64,000 nt of DNA. Source: Megascapheus bottae (Eukaryota > Chordata > Mammalia > Rodentia > Geomyidae). Below, one piece after another: positions 12,977 to 23,925 of the stretch; within the stretch, counting starts at the first letter, position 1, and each line of letters begins with the position of its first letter. The stretch is taken from the NCBI GenBank assembly GCA_024803745.1, contig JANJXV010000024.1, positions 7,906,106-7,970,105 on the forward strand, in the 5' to 3' direction. The notes under the pieces are model-generated. The model saw nothing but the letters and a program-made list of their open reading frames with translations. It ran no database searches and was not told the origin of the DNA. Position numbers and translations under genes: made by a program.

Positions 12977-13012
12977 GTGTATTGTTTGAAAAGCAGACAA
13001 AAAGATACTTAC

Positions 13013-13045
13013 AGGAACATCAACATACTTTGCAGCTGCCTTCAC
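13013..13045 (-). CDS. CADPS2: CADPS2 microexon E9 (33 bases, 11 residues)
   Basis: This 33-base exon encodes [11 protein letters not shown], the conserved CAPS peptide that links SILSFT of E8 to KPGMDLAD of E10. The acceptor is CCCTTTTAAG and the donor is a strong GTAAGT. Phase is 0 at both ends. At 33 bases it falls in the microexon size class, which in neurons is often regulated by SRRM4 and PTB proteins. A CT-repeat of about 77 bases begins 39 bases into the downstream intron on the transcribed sense strand and could act as a PTB-binding tract; that link is inference. Confidence 0.93.
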
Positions 13046-13150
13046 CTTAAAAGGGAAAGAGATAATTGTGAGAATTATGTTCTTAACTGCTATATAAGAG
13101 CTAAGGTAACAATGAAAAGACCACAGAAGAGAACTCATTACAATACTTAC
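13046..13150 (-). other. CADPS2: CADPS2 105-base intron between E8 and E9
   Basis: GTAAGT donor and TTTTAAG acceptor. The length is 35 codons and the frame of E8 reads through it without a stop into E9. The predicted insert would be hydrophobic, with runs such as SSLLW and NIILTIIS. Confidence 0.9.
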
Positions 13151-13234
13151 AGTGAATGACAGAATAGACGAGAAGAAAGTACCTTCATCATACCGTGACA
13201 GCTTAGACAACACCCCTTCCAACACTGAAACAAA
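13151..13234 (-). CDS. CADPS2: CADPS2 exon E8
   Basis: This 84-base exon follows the acceptor GTATTGCAG and ends at a consensus GTAAGT donor. It is phase 0 at both ends and encodes [20 protein letters not shown] then FSSILSFT. A second AG ten bases inside the exon (TTTCAG) was rejected as the acceptor because it would break the frame and remove the conserved FVS residues. The exon is followed by a 105-base intron and then the 33-base microexon E9. The frame also stays open through that intron, so a naive gene finder would merge E8, intron and E9 into one exon. Confidence 0.94.
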
Positions 13235-13428
13235 CTGCAATACAGTTTACAGTGAGTGCTTAACAGGTTTCAGGGCAGAAAACCTAACAACAGTATGAAA
13301 AATAAAAATTCATGACCCAACATTTCCCAAACACAAAAATCTACAGAGAATACACTGACAGGTTAAATCATATTGTTTATTCTTTTCATCCTCAACACAA
13401 ACTCCAAGATCCTTTGCCACTGCTGGAA

Positions 13429-13430
<2 letters not shown>

Positions 13431-13476
<46 letters not shown>

Positions 13477-13488
13477 GTCTATCTATCT
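13431..13488. repeat. (CTAT)n tetranucleotide microsatellite
   Basis: About 14 CTAT units with one CTGT variant near the end; it lies some 200 bases from exon E8. Confidence 0.97.
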
Positions 13489-13530
13489 CTATATACACAT
13501 GTATTTTACATATTATATAGATTTTTATCT

Positions 13531-13560
13531 CATATATATGTGTATATATATATATATATG
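13531..13560. repeat. (TA)n-rich tract
   Basis: A CATATATATG word is followed by a pure TA run; low complexity. Confidence 0.85.
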
Positions 13561-15570
13561 AGAAACATAAAACAGGATTCTAGTTAATGTACATGGCAGG
13601 CAGTTTAAGCCATTAATGAATGATCTTAGGTTCAGGAGTCTATTTCTTAAAGTATGCTTCATCTTTAATACAGATGCTGGTAAACAAAGATGGTCCAACT
13701 CTCTTCTATCATATATTACTTTATCATCTCCTAATTTTTCTACCTCCCACAGGAAGCTGACTAAAGATGTGATAATGAAAGGGAGATGTGGTATCCAGAA
13801 TCCTTAACCCATTAATGAGCATTTATGATGCTCTATTTGAGATATTTGAGAATCATCTCTCTTTCCAGAAGCTTATCCAGCAGACTGGGAGCTATAACAA
13901 ATCTATACAACTGAAGGGTACAGTCAGAAGTCCACTGGACAGAGAATATACATCCTAATTCTGACCTGCATACATTTCAATACTCAATTCTTCCATTTGT
14001 TAAGTGTGTGCTGCTGGGGAACAGAAGATGTAGGTATGGAATTCAAATGATTCCCTAAAGTAGTTTGCATTTCTAGTATTTCTATAAGATGGAAAAGGCA
14101 TATTTAAGTGGAAGATTTTACTTTACTGAGTGGAAATGTACTAGCTGACTTCTGACATGAAGATCAGTGAAATATGAAAACAGAGTAAGGACTTACTTCC
14201 TTCATCTCTCCCCTTCAGACCAAAAATACTATGCACTATTGACAAATTACACATTCCCAAGGGGAAAGTCCTGACAAGGTTTTTTAAATACGAAAAGGGA
14301 AATTAACGAAGGCTGGTTTTTGTTCACATAGCAGCTTCTTCATCAAAGTGGTAATAGTTCCAGGGACACAGCTTATTGGTCTCCAGTGACCACAGAACAC
14401 ACCGAGAGTGCACAGGAGATCACCTTTTCTCTATGGCGGATCAATTACTGCAAAATAGTTTATGCAAAAGAAACAAAAAAACTTCCCTGTAGATTTCTCC
14501 ATCACATCATTTGTGATATGATGTAAGAACACAGAAACAAAGTCAGGTAAACTGCTAATGAAAGTTTTGCTTTTAAAGAATTTATATCCAGCCGTAGAGC
14601 TATCCTGAGGGATAAAAGCAGCAAAACCCTCCTACAAAATTACAAATTGCTCATAACTGAGTCAATTTAGTCCTTTTTACTTCCTCATTAGGATTTCTTA
14701 CCATGCACAACTGCCTAACTCAACTTGGTATGGTTAGCAAAGACACAGAAGGCCAATACTCTAGGGCTATATCAGATCAGGGGAAGGGAATTCCACACTT
14801 AATGGCCCTCTATGGAAAAATGCATCATCTCTTGTAACTCAAATCTTGAGAGCAAATGTGTGCTGGGTGATCTCATTTGCCATGAGGAGAGCGCCAATTG
14901 CTATGGTAACCAGACAACCCAAATCCTGGAAGCCTTCCAGAAAGCACGTGGTTCTTGATGCCTTTCACTGGGTCTACCTGTCCATCAGTGGGAGAATGCT
15001 GCTGAAGAAAAGGCATGGTGAGGCAAGAGCCTTGTGTGTATATGACAGGGGTTGGGGAGCAGTCAAGTTGTAGCTCTGCCACTGTCTGACTGGAAGATGA
15101 TTCAGGCCATTTCACTTCTCTTCATTTTGCTCATCAGTGAAATGGGGGAAAGAAATCCATCCCAGTCACATTACAAGGATGGTGTGAGATCTGTTCAGGT
15201 GATGTATATGGCAAGATTGGAAAAAATGGCAAAATATGAAAGAGATATAAAGCATAGGGACTGCTGTAAGTTAAATCTCTATCCATTATTGATCTAAACA
15301 TTGAAATATGTTCCATGTCTATGACTGTTAAAAAATTTGGTTCTTAATTAAATCAGTCTAATTCAATGACATGAATGGAGGCTAGCAATGGAGGCAGAAT
15401 GCAGTTAAGGCTGTCCACTACTGCTGGAGTCCTGCCTGTTTCAAGGTCATTTGATGGACAGCACAGGAAAATGTCTTTGGACACAAGTGGTCTTGCCCCA
15501 GAATCTACAAAATTGTAGTAACATAATTTGATGATATATATCATAGAAGTATTCAATAGATGACATTTTT

Positions 15571-15612
<42 letters not shown>
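15571..15612. repeat. (ATC)n trinucleotide microsatellite
   Basis: Fourteen uninterrupted ATC units in an intron. Confidence 0.97.
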
Positions 15613-15614
<2 letters not shown>

Positions 15615-16029
15615 TCTCCTCTAACACCTCAGATAGGAAATGCAAAAATGCAAAGCACTTCAGCTTTTCTTCTCATAAACATAAACTACATGGAGAAGAG
15701 GCCCACACAAATAGAAGTATGAACACAAGGTAGAGGTGCTATGGGCTTAAGCCAATGGGTACAGGCTATCCTGAGACTGGAAGACAGAAAGAATGACTTG
15801 GACTAGAATCCAAGGGGCTACAGGAATAAGTCTATATGACAGCAGACAGAAGAAATGATGCTTGGGAAGCCTACTGATAGATGAATTTATACCACAAGTT
15901 TCTTCACTGAGCCATCTGGCTTTGGTCTTCTGTGTAGAGTATGTAGCACTATTGGGTTATTTCCAAGTAAGATTCTATTGGACCTGTTGCTGAGGAAAAG
16001 GAAAGGTAGAGACAAGAGCTCTATGGAAT

Positions 16030-16645
16030 ACAAGATTCAAGGTGGGGGTGGGTGGGAGAATTGGAATACTGGAAAAATTATAATAAGTGAAGTAAACCAA
16101 ATCCAGAGAAACAAAGTTCCCCTCCTTTGTGGTGGCCATAACATGCCGATGCATCTATAAGTAAACATACTGGGTGATATCCAAGCAGCTACAAATGAAT
16201 TAACTGAAGTATGATAGACTCTGCAGAGAGCTCAAGTACTATAATTCTTTAGAAAAATAAAACCAGAGCCCAACAAAACAGCTACCAGGAAAGGGGTACT
16301 TGCAAGAGGGGAGGTTGGACCAAAGGAAGAGGGGTCAAGGAATGGAACGGGAAGGGGGAAGAATGCAGTCAAGAATTCACAATATATTCTCCAAAATTAA
16401 GTAAAACAAGTTTCTGACTTTGTTACCTGGTATACTATATATACGGTTATTTATTTGAAATAGGGGAGGGAAGGGGCAAAAAGCAAGATGATTGGGAGTG
16501 GGGAAGGAGGGAAAGGAGGACAAAAACATGAGAAGGGGTATCAATGTGTGAGAAGTAATGTACCCACTATCTGATGAATGTAACTGCAACTCCTCTATAC
16601 ATTACTCTGACAATAAAATACAATAATAATAATAATAATAAATAA
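16030..16645 (+). mobile_element. L1 3' end (end of ORF2 and 3'UTR), 5'-truncated
   Basis: The segment AAATTATAATAAGTGAAGTA matches the end of L1 ORF2, followed by a purine/G-rich 3'UTR (AGGGGAGGGAAGGGGC) and ending TCTGACAATAAAATACAATA with an AAT-rich tail. It lacks the rest of the element and is non-coding. Its 5' limit is uncertain. Confidence 0.7.
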
Positions 16646-16649
16646 AAAC

Positions 16650-16765
16650 AAGGGAAGGTGTGGGCTGAAGGGGTGTGTGTAAAAATGTTGAAAGGGTTTT
16701 ACAAACCAAGATGCATTGCACGTTTACATTGCTTTGATAAATGGCAAAAGTATTCAAAAACTATC
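16650..16765 (+). repeat. Unit of a short repeat lying 3' of an L1 tail
   Basis: It contains ACCAAGATGCATTGCACGTT and ACATTGCTTTGATAAATGGC, similar in layout to 17513-17645 and 38402-38740. It may be a downstream piece of an L1 3'UTR variant; the family is not identified. Confidence 0.4.
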
Positions 16766-16797
16766 CTACAAAGAAAGAAAAGTGAATGAAAGAGTAG

Positions 16798-17512
16798 GTT
16801 AGACTACTTGGCATTTACCCAACCATCCAGAAACTAGGGCATACTAAATCCACTAGCACAACAATGTTCATTGCAGCATTATTCACCATAGCAAAGATAT
16901 GGAACCAACCTAGATGTCCCTCAGTTGATGAGTGGATCAACAAGATGTGGTATTTGTACACAATGGAATTCTATGCTGCTGTCAGAAAAAAACAACATCG
17001 ACCCATTTGTTAGTAAATGGAAAGACTTAGAAAAAATCATATTAAGTGAGGTAAGCCAGACTCAAAGGAACTTAGGCTCAATGGTTTCCCTCATTTGTCA
17101 TAATCAGTAGAAACCTTGGGCTGTACTAGCAGAGATTTGCAATAGAGCAAATCCTTGATACATAGGCCATATAGTATGAAGCTAATTGAAAGGACCTCCA
17201 GGATATTGAAACAAAAGCCATATAATGAATGATTGTTGTCCTTAATGTACTATGTTATCTCTCATCTTCTTTGCTATCCCTTGGGTATCTCATATTGTTA
17301 CAGTATCTCACTTTGTTATCTGATATATTGGATATATTTGTATTTGGTTATTTGAAATTGGATAGGGAAGGGGGGAAAACCAAGATGGGGGGGTGGGGGA
17401 AGGGTAATGGGTACCAAGACATGAGAAAGGGTATCAATGTATGTGAATTAATGCACCTTCTATCTGGCAAATATCATGTAACCCTTTTATTAATTACAAT
17501 AAAAAAAGAGTG
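16798..17512 (+). mobile_element. L1 3' end with C-terminal ORF2 remnant
   Basis: The text ATTGCAGCATTATTCACCAT, ATGGAACCAACCTAGATGTC and AAGACTTAGAAAAAATCATA is the conserved end of L1 ORF2, followed by a 3'UTR with a G-rich run (17366-17403) and a terminal ATTACAATAAAAAAAG. The reading frame is broken, so it is a dead 5'-truncated copy. Confidence 0.85.
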
Positions 17513-17645
17513 GGTTGGGAGGGGTGGATGAGAGTGTGGAAAGGGATAACATTGATCAAGACACACTGTAGTCATAAGCTGTTTTGTTGTGTGGCAAGTT
17601 CTTTGTACAATTATTTGAAGACAATAAAAATATATTTTAAAACTG
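17513..17645 (+). repeat. Second copy of the short repeat 3' of an L1 tail
   Basis: It starts with a G-rich GGTTGGGAGGGGTGGATGAG and contains ACATTGATCAAGACACACTG and GTACAATTATTTGAAGACAA, ending AATAAAAATATATTTTAAAA. It resembles 38402-38740. Confidence 0.45.
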
Positions 17646-18832
17646 TAGTGGTTTATATCAAGCATGGCCTGTTCATCAGGGAGCCTCTTTCTGGGTCCTT
17701 ATCCCAAATGGCCCTAGGAAGGAATGGTACAAGAGGGACTCAAAGGGATTATAGCAATTGCACCTCAGGGATCAAGCAGATGAGCCACACAGTTCCTGCA
17801 GAAAGGTTTTCTTTGTAGGATTCTAGCGAGGCCCAGGGGTTAGAAGTGTTACCTTCAAACTTAAACTCTATTCACATCAAGATGAATCATGCCATTTTCC
17901 ATTTGGCTTTTAATTTCATGAAGCAGCTAGATTCTAAAGGCATCTAGTGAGTTGCTGTTTTGTTGCTGCATTTTTAACTTCTGCCCATGAACTTTCTGTA
18001 GACAAGATTAAGGAAGTTATAGAAATCCTTCTGAATTTGTCTTGTGCTTGCTGTCCTCTTGAGGGTGTTGGGCTAGAATCAAATACTGTAACCTCTTTGT
18101 TTCCTTATTAAAAATTATACATGCCATGAACTAGATTTCTTAAATAATATTTGAGGTCCAGAGTCGTTGTAAATATTGCCTTGTCTCTTGATACATATTT
18201 TTTAAAAATTAAAAATGAAAGAAAGCCTTCTGAAAGGACTGTTAGAGTGAACATGGGAAGTGCCACAAGGCATATTAGTTTAAATTGTCTGTTGATATGG
18301 AATGTAGAACTATAGATCCTAAGCAATGATGGGAAACGACTCTAGCTACATACTGCTGGGTGCAATCTACAGTATGATCATTTCCTACTAATCATGTTAT
18401 TTCATGAAGTAATTAAGGGATGGTCCCTTTATTTACACTGCAAATCATCAAACTATCCACAGAGAAGACACATAAAATACTGAGTATATTTTTGGGTATA
18501 GTGGTTATGAGATTGGGATAGCTATCAGCAGATGTTCTTTTTTGTTGTTAAGATTAAAATTAGATACTATTATCTAAATTTGGCATGGGAGCAGAGTATT
18601 ATGAACTGGAAGAAAACAAGTTTTTCTGTGAGAACGAGAATGCCAATGATATAATGCAATGGTCTTTATCCATGCTCTTTTCCCAAGTATGGGTTTAGTG
18701 TTTTGAAATCTTTCCAGATTCTGAAAGATGGATAGTGTTTACACTATGCATTTATTCAAAATATACTTTGTTCTACACAGTCTATATAGACAATTTCCAA
18801 GACAAACCACCTAGCCTTGATATTAGTGAATT

Positions 18833-19042
18833 TTTTTCTTTTGATCAGTCAAGGGGCTTCAACTCTGGGCCTGGGCGCTGACTCTGAGCTCTTCGGCTCA
18901 AGCCTGGTGCTCTACCACTTGAGCCACAGCACCACTTCTGGTTTTCTGGACATGAGCCTCTTGGATTTTCGTGCCTGGGCTGGCTTTGAACCATGATTCT
19001 CAGATCTCAGCTTCCTGAGTAGCTAGGATTACAGGTGTGAGT
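18833..19042 (-). repeat. B1-headed SINE, antisense
   Basis: GCTCAAGCCTGGTGCTCTAC and CCACTTGAGCCACAGCACCA give the reversed right half, then GCCTGGGCTGGCTTTGAACC and GAGTAGCTAGGATTACAGGT give the reversed linker and B1 head. Confidence 0.85.
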
Positions 19043-19365
19043 AGGGGCCTTCTCCAAAACTCTTAAGCAACAGCCTTAAGAGTAATTCTTAATGACTTTT
19101 CTTTCTACATTTCTAAACTATGTCTATGTTACCTCTGACTGGTTTTCCAGAGACCAAGGTAACAATTTCCTGACATGTTCCTTCTCCAGTCTGTTTGGAT
19201 GAGAAAGTCGTATTGCAAATGTTACCTTGTTCTCTATTACCACAACCCTCTGTATCTTCCCATGGCTCTTAGGATAGACTTTAATGTCCTTAGCTGAAGC
19301 TTCATTTTCAGCTAGATCTGGGTGCCTTCACTGTCTCCTATAGAATTACTACACCTGAAATTCTT

Positions 19366-19566
19366 TTTTTTTTTTTTTTTGCCAGTTCTGGGCTTGAGCT
19401 CAGGGCCTGAGCACTGTTCTTGGACTTTCTCAAGGCTAGAGCTCTACCACTTGAGCCTCAGCACCACTTCCAGCTTTTTCCTATGCATGTGGTACTGAGG
19501 AATCGAACTTGGGTCGTCATGCATGCTGGGCAAGCACTCTACCAAATAGGTCAAACTCCTGGCCCT
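19366..19566 (-). repeat. IDL-Geo SINE with target-site duplication
   Basis: A T-run, GCCAGTTCTGGGCTTGAGCT and a terminal GGTCAAACTCCTGGCCC. Flanking near-repeats CTGAAATTCTT (19355-19365) and CTGAACTTCTT (19567-19577) are the target-site duplication. Confidence 0.9.
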
Positions 19567-20364
19567 CTGAACTTCTTTGTGTTGGTTAACTCTTTCATCT
19601 TTTGGAAGTCATTTTATCACAGGCTTTTCTGATAACCTGACATCTTTATCTGCATGCAACTGTATGTTTGTTGGTGTGTTTTTCCCAAGGGTCAGGAAAT
19701 TCTCCAAAGAAAGTGATCTTATCTGTTCTGCTCAGTACTTTACCCCTGGCACACATCTAGCTACTCTGTAAGCCTCTGTGATGCCTCATGGCCATGAATT
19801 CCAATCCTTTCCTTTTTCCTTGCTTGCATTATCAATTTAATCACATAATATATAGCAATAACATAGAATTTTTATGAAAAGTGCTTTGTTATATGGTCTG
19901 TTATAAATAGAACAGAGCCAGAATATTGGTAGCAGAGGTTTCCTCATCATTTTCCAGATATATCTTCATCTTCTCTTAATGACACCCCATTGGAAAGTAG
20001 TCACCATTTGTGACATGAAAAGCAATGCACATAGCACCACAGAGAAACAGAATAAGATTCCTGCTCTTATTCTCACAGGGAGATGTATGTAACCACATGG
20101 TATGTAACTACTGGAAGGCACTGAGTGAGAAGCAAACTTCGCCCAGCAGGGTGAGATGGTTTCAGTAAAACAGAAGAGTCTTCTAGTCAAATTGTAAGAG
20201 GAAAAGAAGAAAACAGCACTGAGTTCTGAATAACAATGAGGGAAGCACAAGGGCTTAGGATGCCCATAAGAGTTTCAGAAGTTTGAGCAATGAGACAGAA
20301 GGAACTTGGAGGTGATGTTAGAATGTTTCCTTGTGGCTCAGCCTCTTACAAACTGTATTCCAGA

Positions 20365-20671
20365 GCCAGAGCTGGACATGGTGGCTCACACCTATTATCC
20401 TAGCTACTCAGGAGGCTGAGATCTGAGGATCAAGGTTCAAAGTCAGCCCTGGCACAAAAGGACTTGAGACTCTTATCTCCAATTAACCTCAAGAAAACAG
20501 GAAGTGGGGCTTGGCTCAAGGGAAGGGTGGTATCCTTGAGCTCAAGAGCTCAGGGAAAATGCCCAGGCCCAGGGGTAGGGTGGTAGCCTTGAGCTGAAGT
20601 GCTCAGAGACAGCGCCCACCCAGACCAAGTTCTAGCCCCATTACCCACCAAAACCAAAACCAAAACAAAAC
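20365..20671 (+). repeat. B1-headed SINE with duplicated right half
   Basis: The head GGACATGGTGGCTCACACCT and GCTACTCAGGAGGCTGAGAT is B1-like, then the linker TTATCTCCAATTAACCTC. The right-half motif CCTTGAGCT(C/G)AAG..GCTCAG..A(C/A)AGCGCC occurs twice (20534-20570 and 20587-20620), so the copy is longer than usual. It ends in an AACCAAAACCAAAAC tail. Confidence 0.85.
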
Positions 20672-21017
20672 AACTGAATTCTAGGCAACTTTCACTTCTG
20701 ATAAGGCAGTATTCGACATTACTAGGTATGGTGCAGTAAGGGGTTATGGGATAGGTTAAATGGAGAAGTACTTCAGTTTTCTTCATTCCTTATTGTGAAC
20801 TTTAAAAACCCAGTGTATCTCAAATGAATTAGCAACCTCGTCTACTGAGATACTGATGAGACTCATAGACAATTTAGGAAATTGTTAAGGAACACCTAAA
20901 GTGTGCATGATACTGTGGTACGATCAGATCATGTCTACATTTAGAATGGTACTCTGGCTACCAAGGTAAAGAGCTAATGGAGGGATGGAGAACATGCTGA
21001 CTGAGTAAGGCAAGAGC

Positions 21018-21213
21018 TATTTATTTATTTATTTATTTATTTGCCAGTCCTGGTCACTATCCTTGGACACTTTTTGCTCAAGGCTAGTGCTGTACCACTT
21101 GAGCCACAGAGCTACTTTCAGCTTTTTCCGTGTATGTGGTACCAAGGAATTGAACCTAGGGCTTCCTGAATGCTAGGCTAGAACTCTACCAGTAGGCCAC
21201 ACTCCTGGCACCA
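21018..21213 (-). repeat. IDL-Geo SINE with TTTA-repeat tail
   Basis: A TTTA microsatellite replaces the usual T-run, then GCCAGTCCTGGTCACTATCC (a small internal deletion) through CTGTACCACTTGAGCCACAG and CCAGTAGGCCACACTCCTGG. The deletion removes part of the GGGCCTGAGC segment. Confidence 0.85.
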
Positions 21214-21895
21214 AGGAGAGAACTTAGGATGAGAAGAGATGAGGGTCTGCAGAAGAGGGGCAGTGCCAATGAGAATGGACTGGAATAGTTAGGGTCCACA
21301 TAAGGGTGAGTCATTACGCCCCAGGGTCCTCTTTTATAATAAAGGATCCCAGGATGAGGATGTTTAACAGTGGGATGATTATTGACACCAGTGGAGACAG
21401 GAAATAGAAGACAAGAAAACTCACGGTGGAGCTGGTAATGGTGGAGATGTGTAGAAAGCTATTGGAAGTATGGGTTTACAAACACTGAGAGTGTAGGAAA
21501 GCAGAAATCTCCCTAGGAGAGCAGAGAAGCAATCACCACTAGGAAAGAATCAAACATAACTAATTCATTGAACCATCCCCTCTAAAGATGAATAAAGGGG
21601 GAAAACACCTACAGGTTATTCAAAATAATCAAAAGAAAATAATAACTTCATAAGAATAATAAATATATATCTTAATTAAAGGAGTAGATTGGACAAACAT
21701 CTTTATTTCCTTAGGTGAAGAAAATGTTTTCTGAATATTTACAAGCATAACAATCACCTCAGAGCTGTCAGCTGCAGATTGCTATGTCTTATGCACCAAT
21801 CATTCTGAGTCAGAATTTTTGGAACAAGGGAAGCAATATTTAAGTTTAAATAATCATCATGGTAAGTTGAATTAGGTGAATAAATAACATATTAC

Positions 21896-21970
21896 CTTCG
21901 AAACTAGCATTGCAATGATTTCTTTAACGGTGTTGTCAATCAAGTCGTCTATTTTCGAATGGTACTGTTG
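21896..21970 (-). CDS. CADPS2: CADPS2 exon E7
   Basis: This 75-base exon follows a TGTCTAG acceptor and ends at a GTAATA donor. It is phase 0 at both ends and encodes 25 residues, QQYHSKIDDLIDNTVKEIIA then MLVSK. The QYHSKID(D/E)LI(D/E) motif is conserved in CAPS1 and CAPS2. It is too short to stand out as a free-standing open reading frame and was found by reading the conserved peptide between E6 and E8. Skipping would preserve the frame. Confidence 0.93.
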
Positions 21971-22139
21971 CTAGACATTCAAAGACAAAGATGTATTAGT
22001 GGATATCGACACAAATCTTTTGTCATATGTCACAAATGCTCCAAAGCTACTAGTTATGACATATCAGATTTACTTAAAATGATCATTTGGAACATGAAAA
22101 GAACAAAACCTTGAAAACGATCTACCCAATCAACACTTT

Positions 22140-22470
22140 CTACATTGTGGTCTGAAATTTTTCCCATGTGCACTGTTGCGTTAAGCAGCTAATGGGGTTA
22201 TTATTTAGATGAATTGAGTTCTTAGTCTTATTCAGGCAGAGGAATGTGAAGGATACTTTTTGTCTTCTCCCCTGTAATTAAGGTGGCCCTGTATTTTTCT
22301 AAAGGGTTGGTTTAGCTGCAGAAGCAAAAAGACCAGAAAAAGATTTAATTAATACAGCATTTCATGTCTGACAACTCTCATTCATAAGTTACTTTAAAAT
22401 GTGGCTCTAGAAATAAAATGAGTTCACTATTGTCCTCCTTAAAAGGAACTTTTTGTCAGCACAGGGAGCA
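22140..22470. promoter_or_regulatory. Candidate conserved noncoding element
   Basis: A repeat-free stretch about 170 bases upstream (in transcription sense) of exon E7 with mixed composition, including TTTAATTAATAC, a GTAATTAAGG homeodomain-type core and AGCTAATGGGG. Position and composition suggest constraint; this is inference. Confidence 0.27.
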
Positions 22471-23925
22471 GCGGCTTATACAATTCTGACAATATACTCA
22501 AGCAAAAGCAAAATTAAAATTTCATCAACAAAGATGAATAAATGGTAAATTAATAGGCCATAAAAGGGGATAAAGAAACAGCACTCACACCCCATAGTTT
22601 AAATACTGCTTCTTCATGAGAAAGATGTCTTTAAATAAATACAAAAAGATGAATTTAAAATAAGCCTGAAAAACTCCCTTTTATATTTATTTATTTATTT
22701 ATTTTTGATTTCTTTAGAAAATATATGAGAGAAGGGACAATTTTCAAAAAGTGGCAGGAGCACGAGCCGGGATCTACATGGAATATGGAAACCTATCCAT
22801 TTAAACTGTAATTCTTGCCACAGAAGCATTTATCTGTCAGCAGATTGTCCCCAATGGCCACTTCACAGAAAATGTGACTTGTAAAGACTAACCCTGTCCT
22901 GATGATTCAAGCCTTCTTAGAACAGCAGACATAATGCATGGAGTAAAAAGTATTCAGGTCAGCATAAACATTAGCCCAACTTAACAGCTGTTGGTTGAAT
23001 GGTTTCCTAAGATGTAAGTTTTTGAAGGCTATTTTTTTCTGCCTTCTGAAAACATGCCTCAAAGTTTCCCCACAGAACAAAACACCAACTTAGGCCCGCC
23101 TTGGAACACTGAGAACGATCCCTGCTCCTTCAAGGGCTTTGACAGTTTTAAGTGGTTATCATCCACTTGAGTAAATAACAAAGCAAGAATCATCTTAGAG
23201 CTTTTGGACTATTTTCTTTTTCACTGCATATGTGTAATGACAGTGGTCTAAAATTAACCACAATGTATGACAGTCAAGCTTCATAGACAGATCTGAGACC
23301 CAGTGAAGCTTGTCTGGCTCATTTAAAGCCCCACTGAGTTCCAAAGCTGTGATCCTTAGAAGATAAATAGATTAAAAACATAGAGGGTGGGTGGGTTTCT
23401 ACTACAGCAGACCTTTAGGAATACCTTGAAGAGAAACCAAAAAAGGAAAAATGAAAACAAAAACAAGTAAACAAAACAAAACAAAAAACCTCAACAACCC
23501 CCCCCCACACCTCTAAAGCCTGAGCAAACTGGCTAGTAGTTAAGGTTCTACCCAATCTAAATTATCAGTCTGAGTCTGGCAGGCCATCACATGAACATGC
23601 TTGAAGCCAGCTGAACAACTGTAATGTCTAGGGTGAGATCCTAAGGGACACACCGCGAATAGTACCTGGCTGACAGCTCTGCAGCTAACTGTGTAGCTGA
23701 TGGGCTTATTCAAATGAACTCCACTAAATTCCTTTCAGACCCCTTGATTCCAAACGTGTGGCCAAGCAGAAACAGGAAATGAAATATCCTGTCCTTGCTC
23801 CACTGTGCAGTGGAGGCAGAAAAGGTACAGGAGATTGAGTCCAAACTCCTATTTCCATGGAGCATAAAAAGCATTCCAAAATGCAGAGTTGGTATTTGAG
23901 GCACCCATATCTGCAAAAAGGTTAT

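Larger units (their letters stand above)
6530..13012 (-). other. CADPS2: CADPS2 intron between E9 and E10
   Basis: This 6,483-base GT-AG intron contains SINEs at 7297-7500, 8092-8299, 9591-9763, 11535-11727, 11741-11850 and 11920-12125, plus TG repeats (9871-9920 and 11863-11911) and a long AG repeat (12897-12973). The rest is AT-rich unique sequence in which I see no exon. Confidence 0.8.
13235..21895 (-). other. CADPS2: CADPS2 intron between E7 and E8
   Basis: This 8,661-base intron contains a TATC repeat (13431-13488), an ATC repeat (15571-15612), L1 3' ends (16030-17512), and SINEs at 18833-19042, 19366-19566, 20365-20671 and 21018-21213. The stretches 13600-15550 and 17650-18830 are unique sequence with no exon I can recognise. 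Confidence 0.8.

Noticed and set aside
13215..13226. Alternative acceptor (TTTCAG) for E8
   Set aside because: Use of this AG would remove ten bases, shift the frame and delete conserved residues; the GTATTGCAG site upstream keeps the frame from E7.
12893..13240. A 115-residue open frame ending in a long Ser-Leu repeat as a new gene
   Set aside because: It is CADPS2 E8, a 105-base intron, E9 and the following CT microsatellite read through. The splice sites and family peptide identify the true exons.
13431..13488. CRISPR-like array
   Set aside because: Simple tetranucleotide repeat without spacers in a vertebrate genome.
16798..17512. Active L1 element
   Set aside because: Only the 3' end of ORF2 and the 3'UTR are present and the frame is broken.
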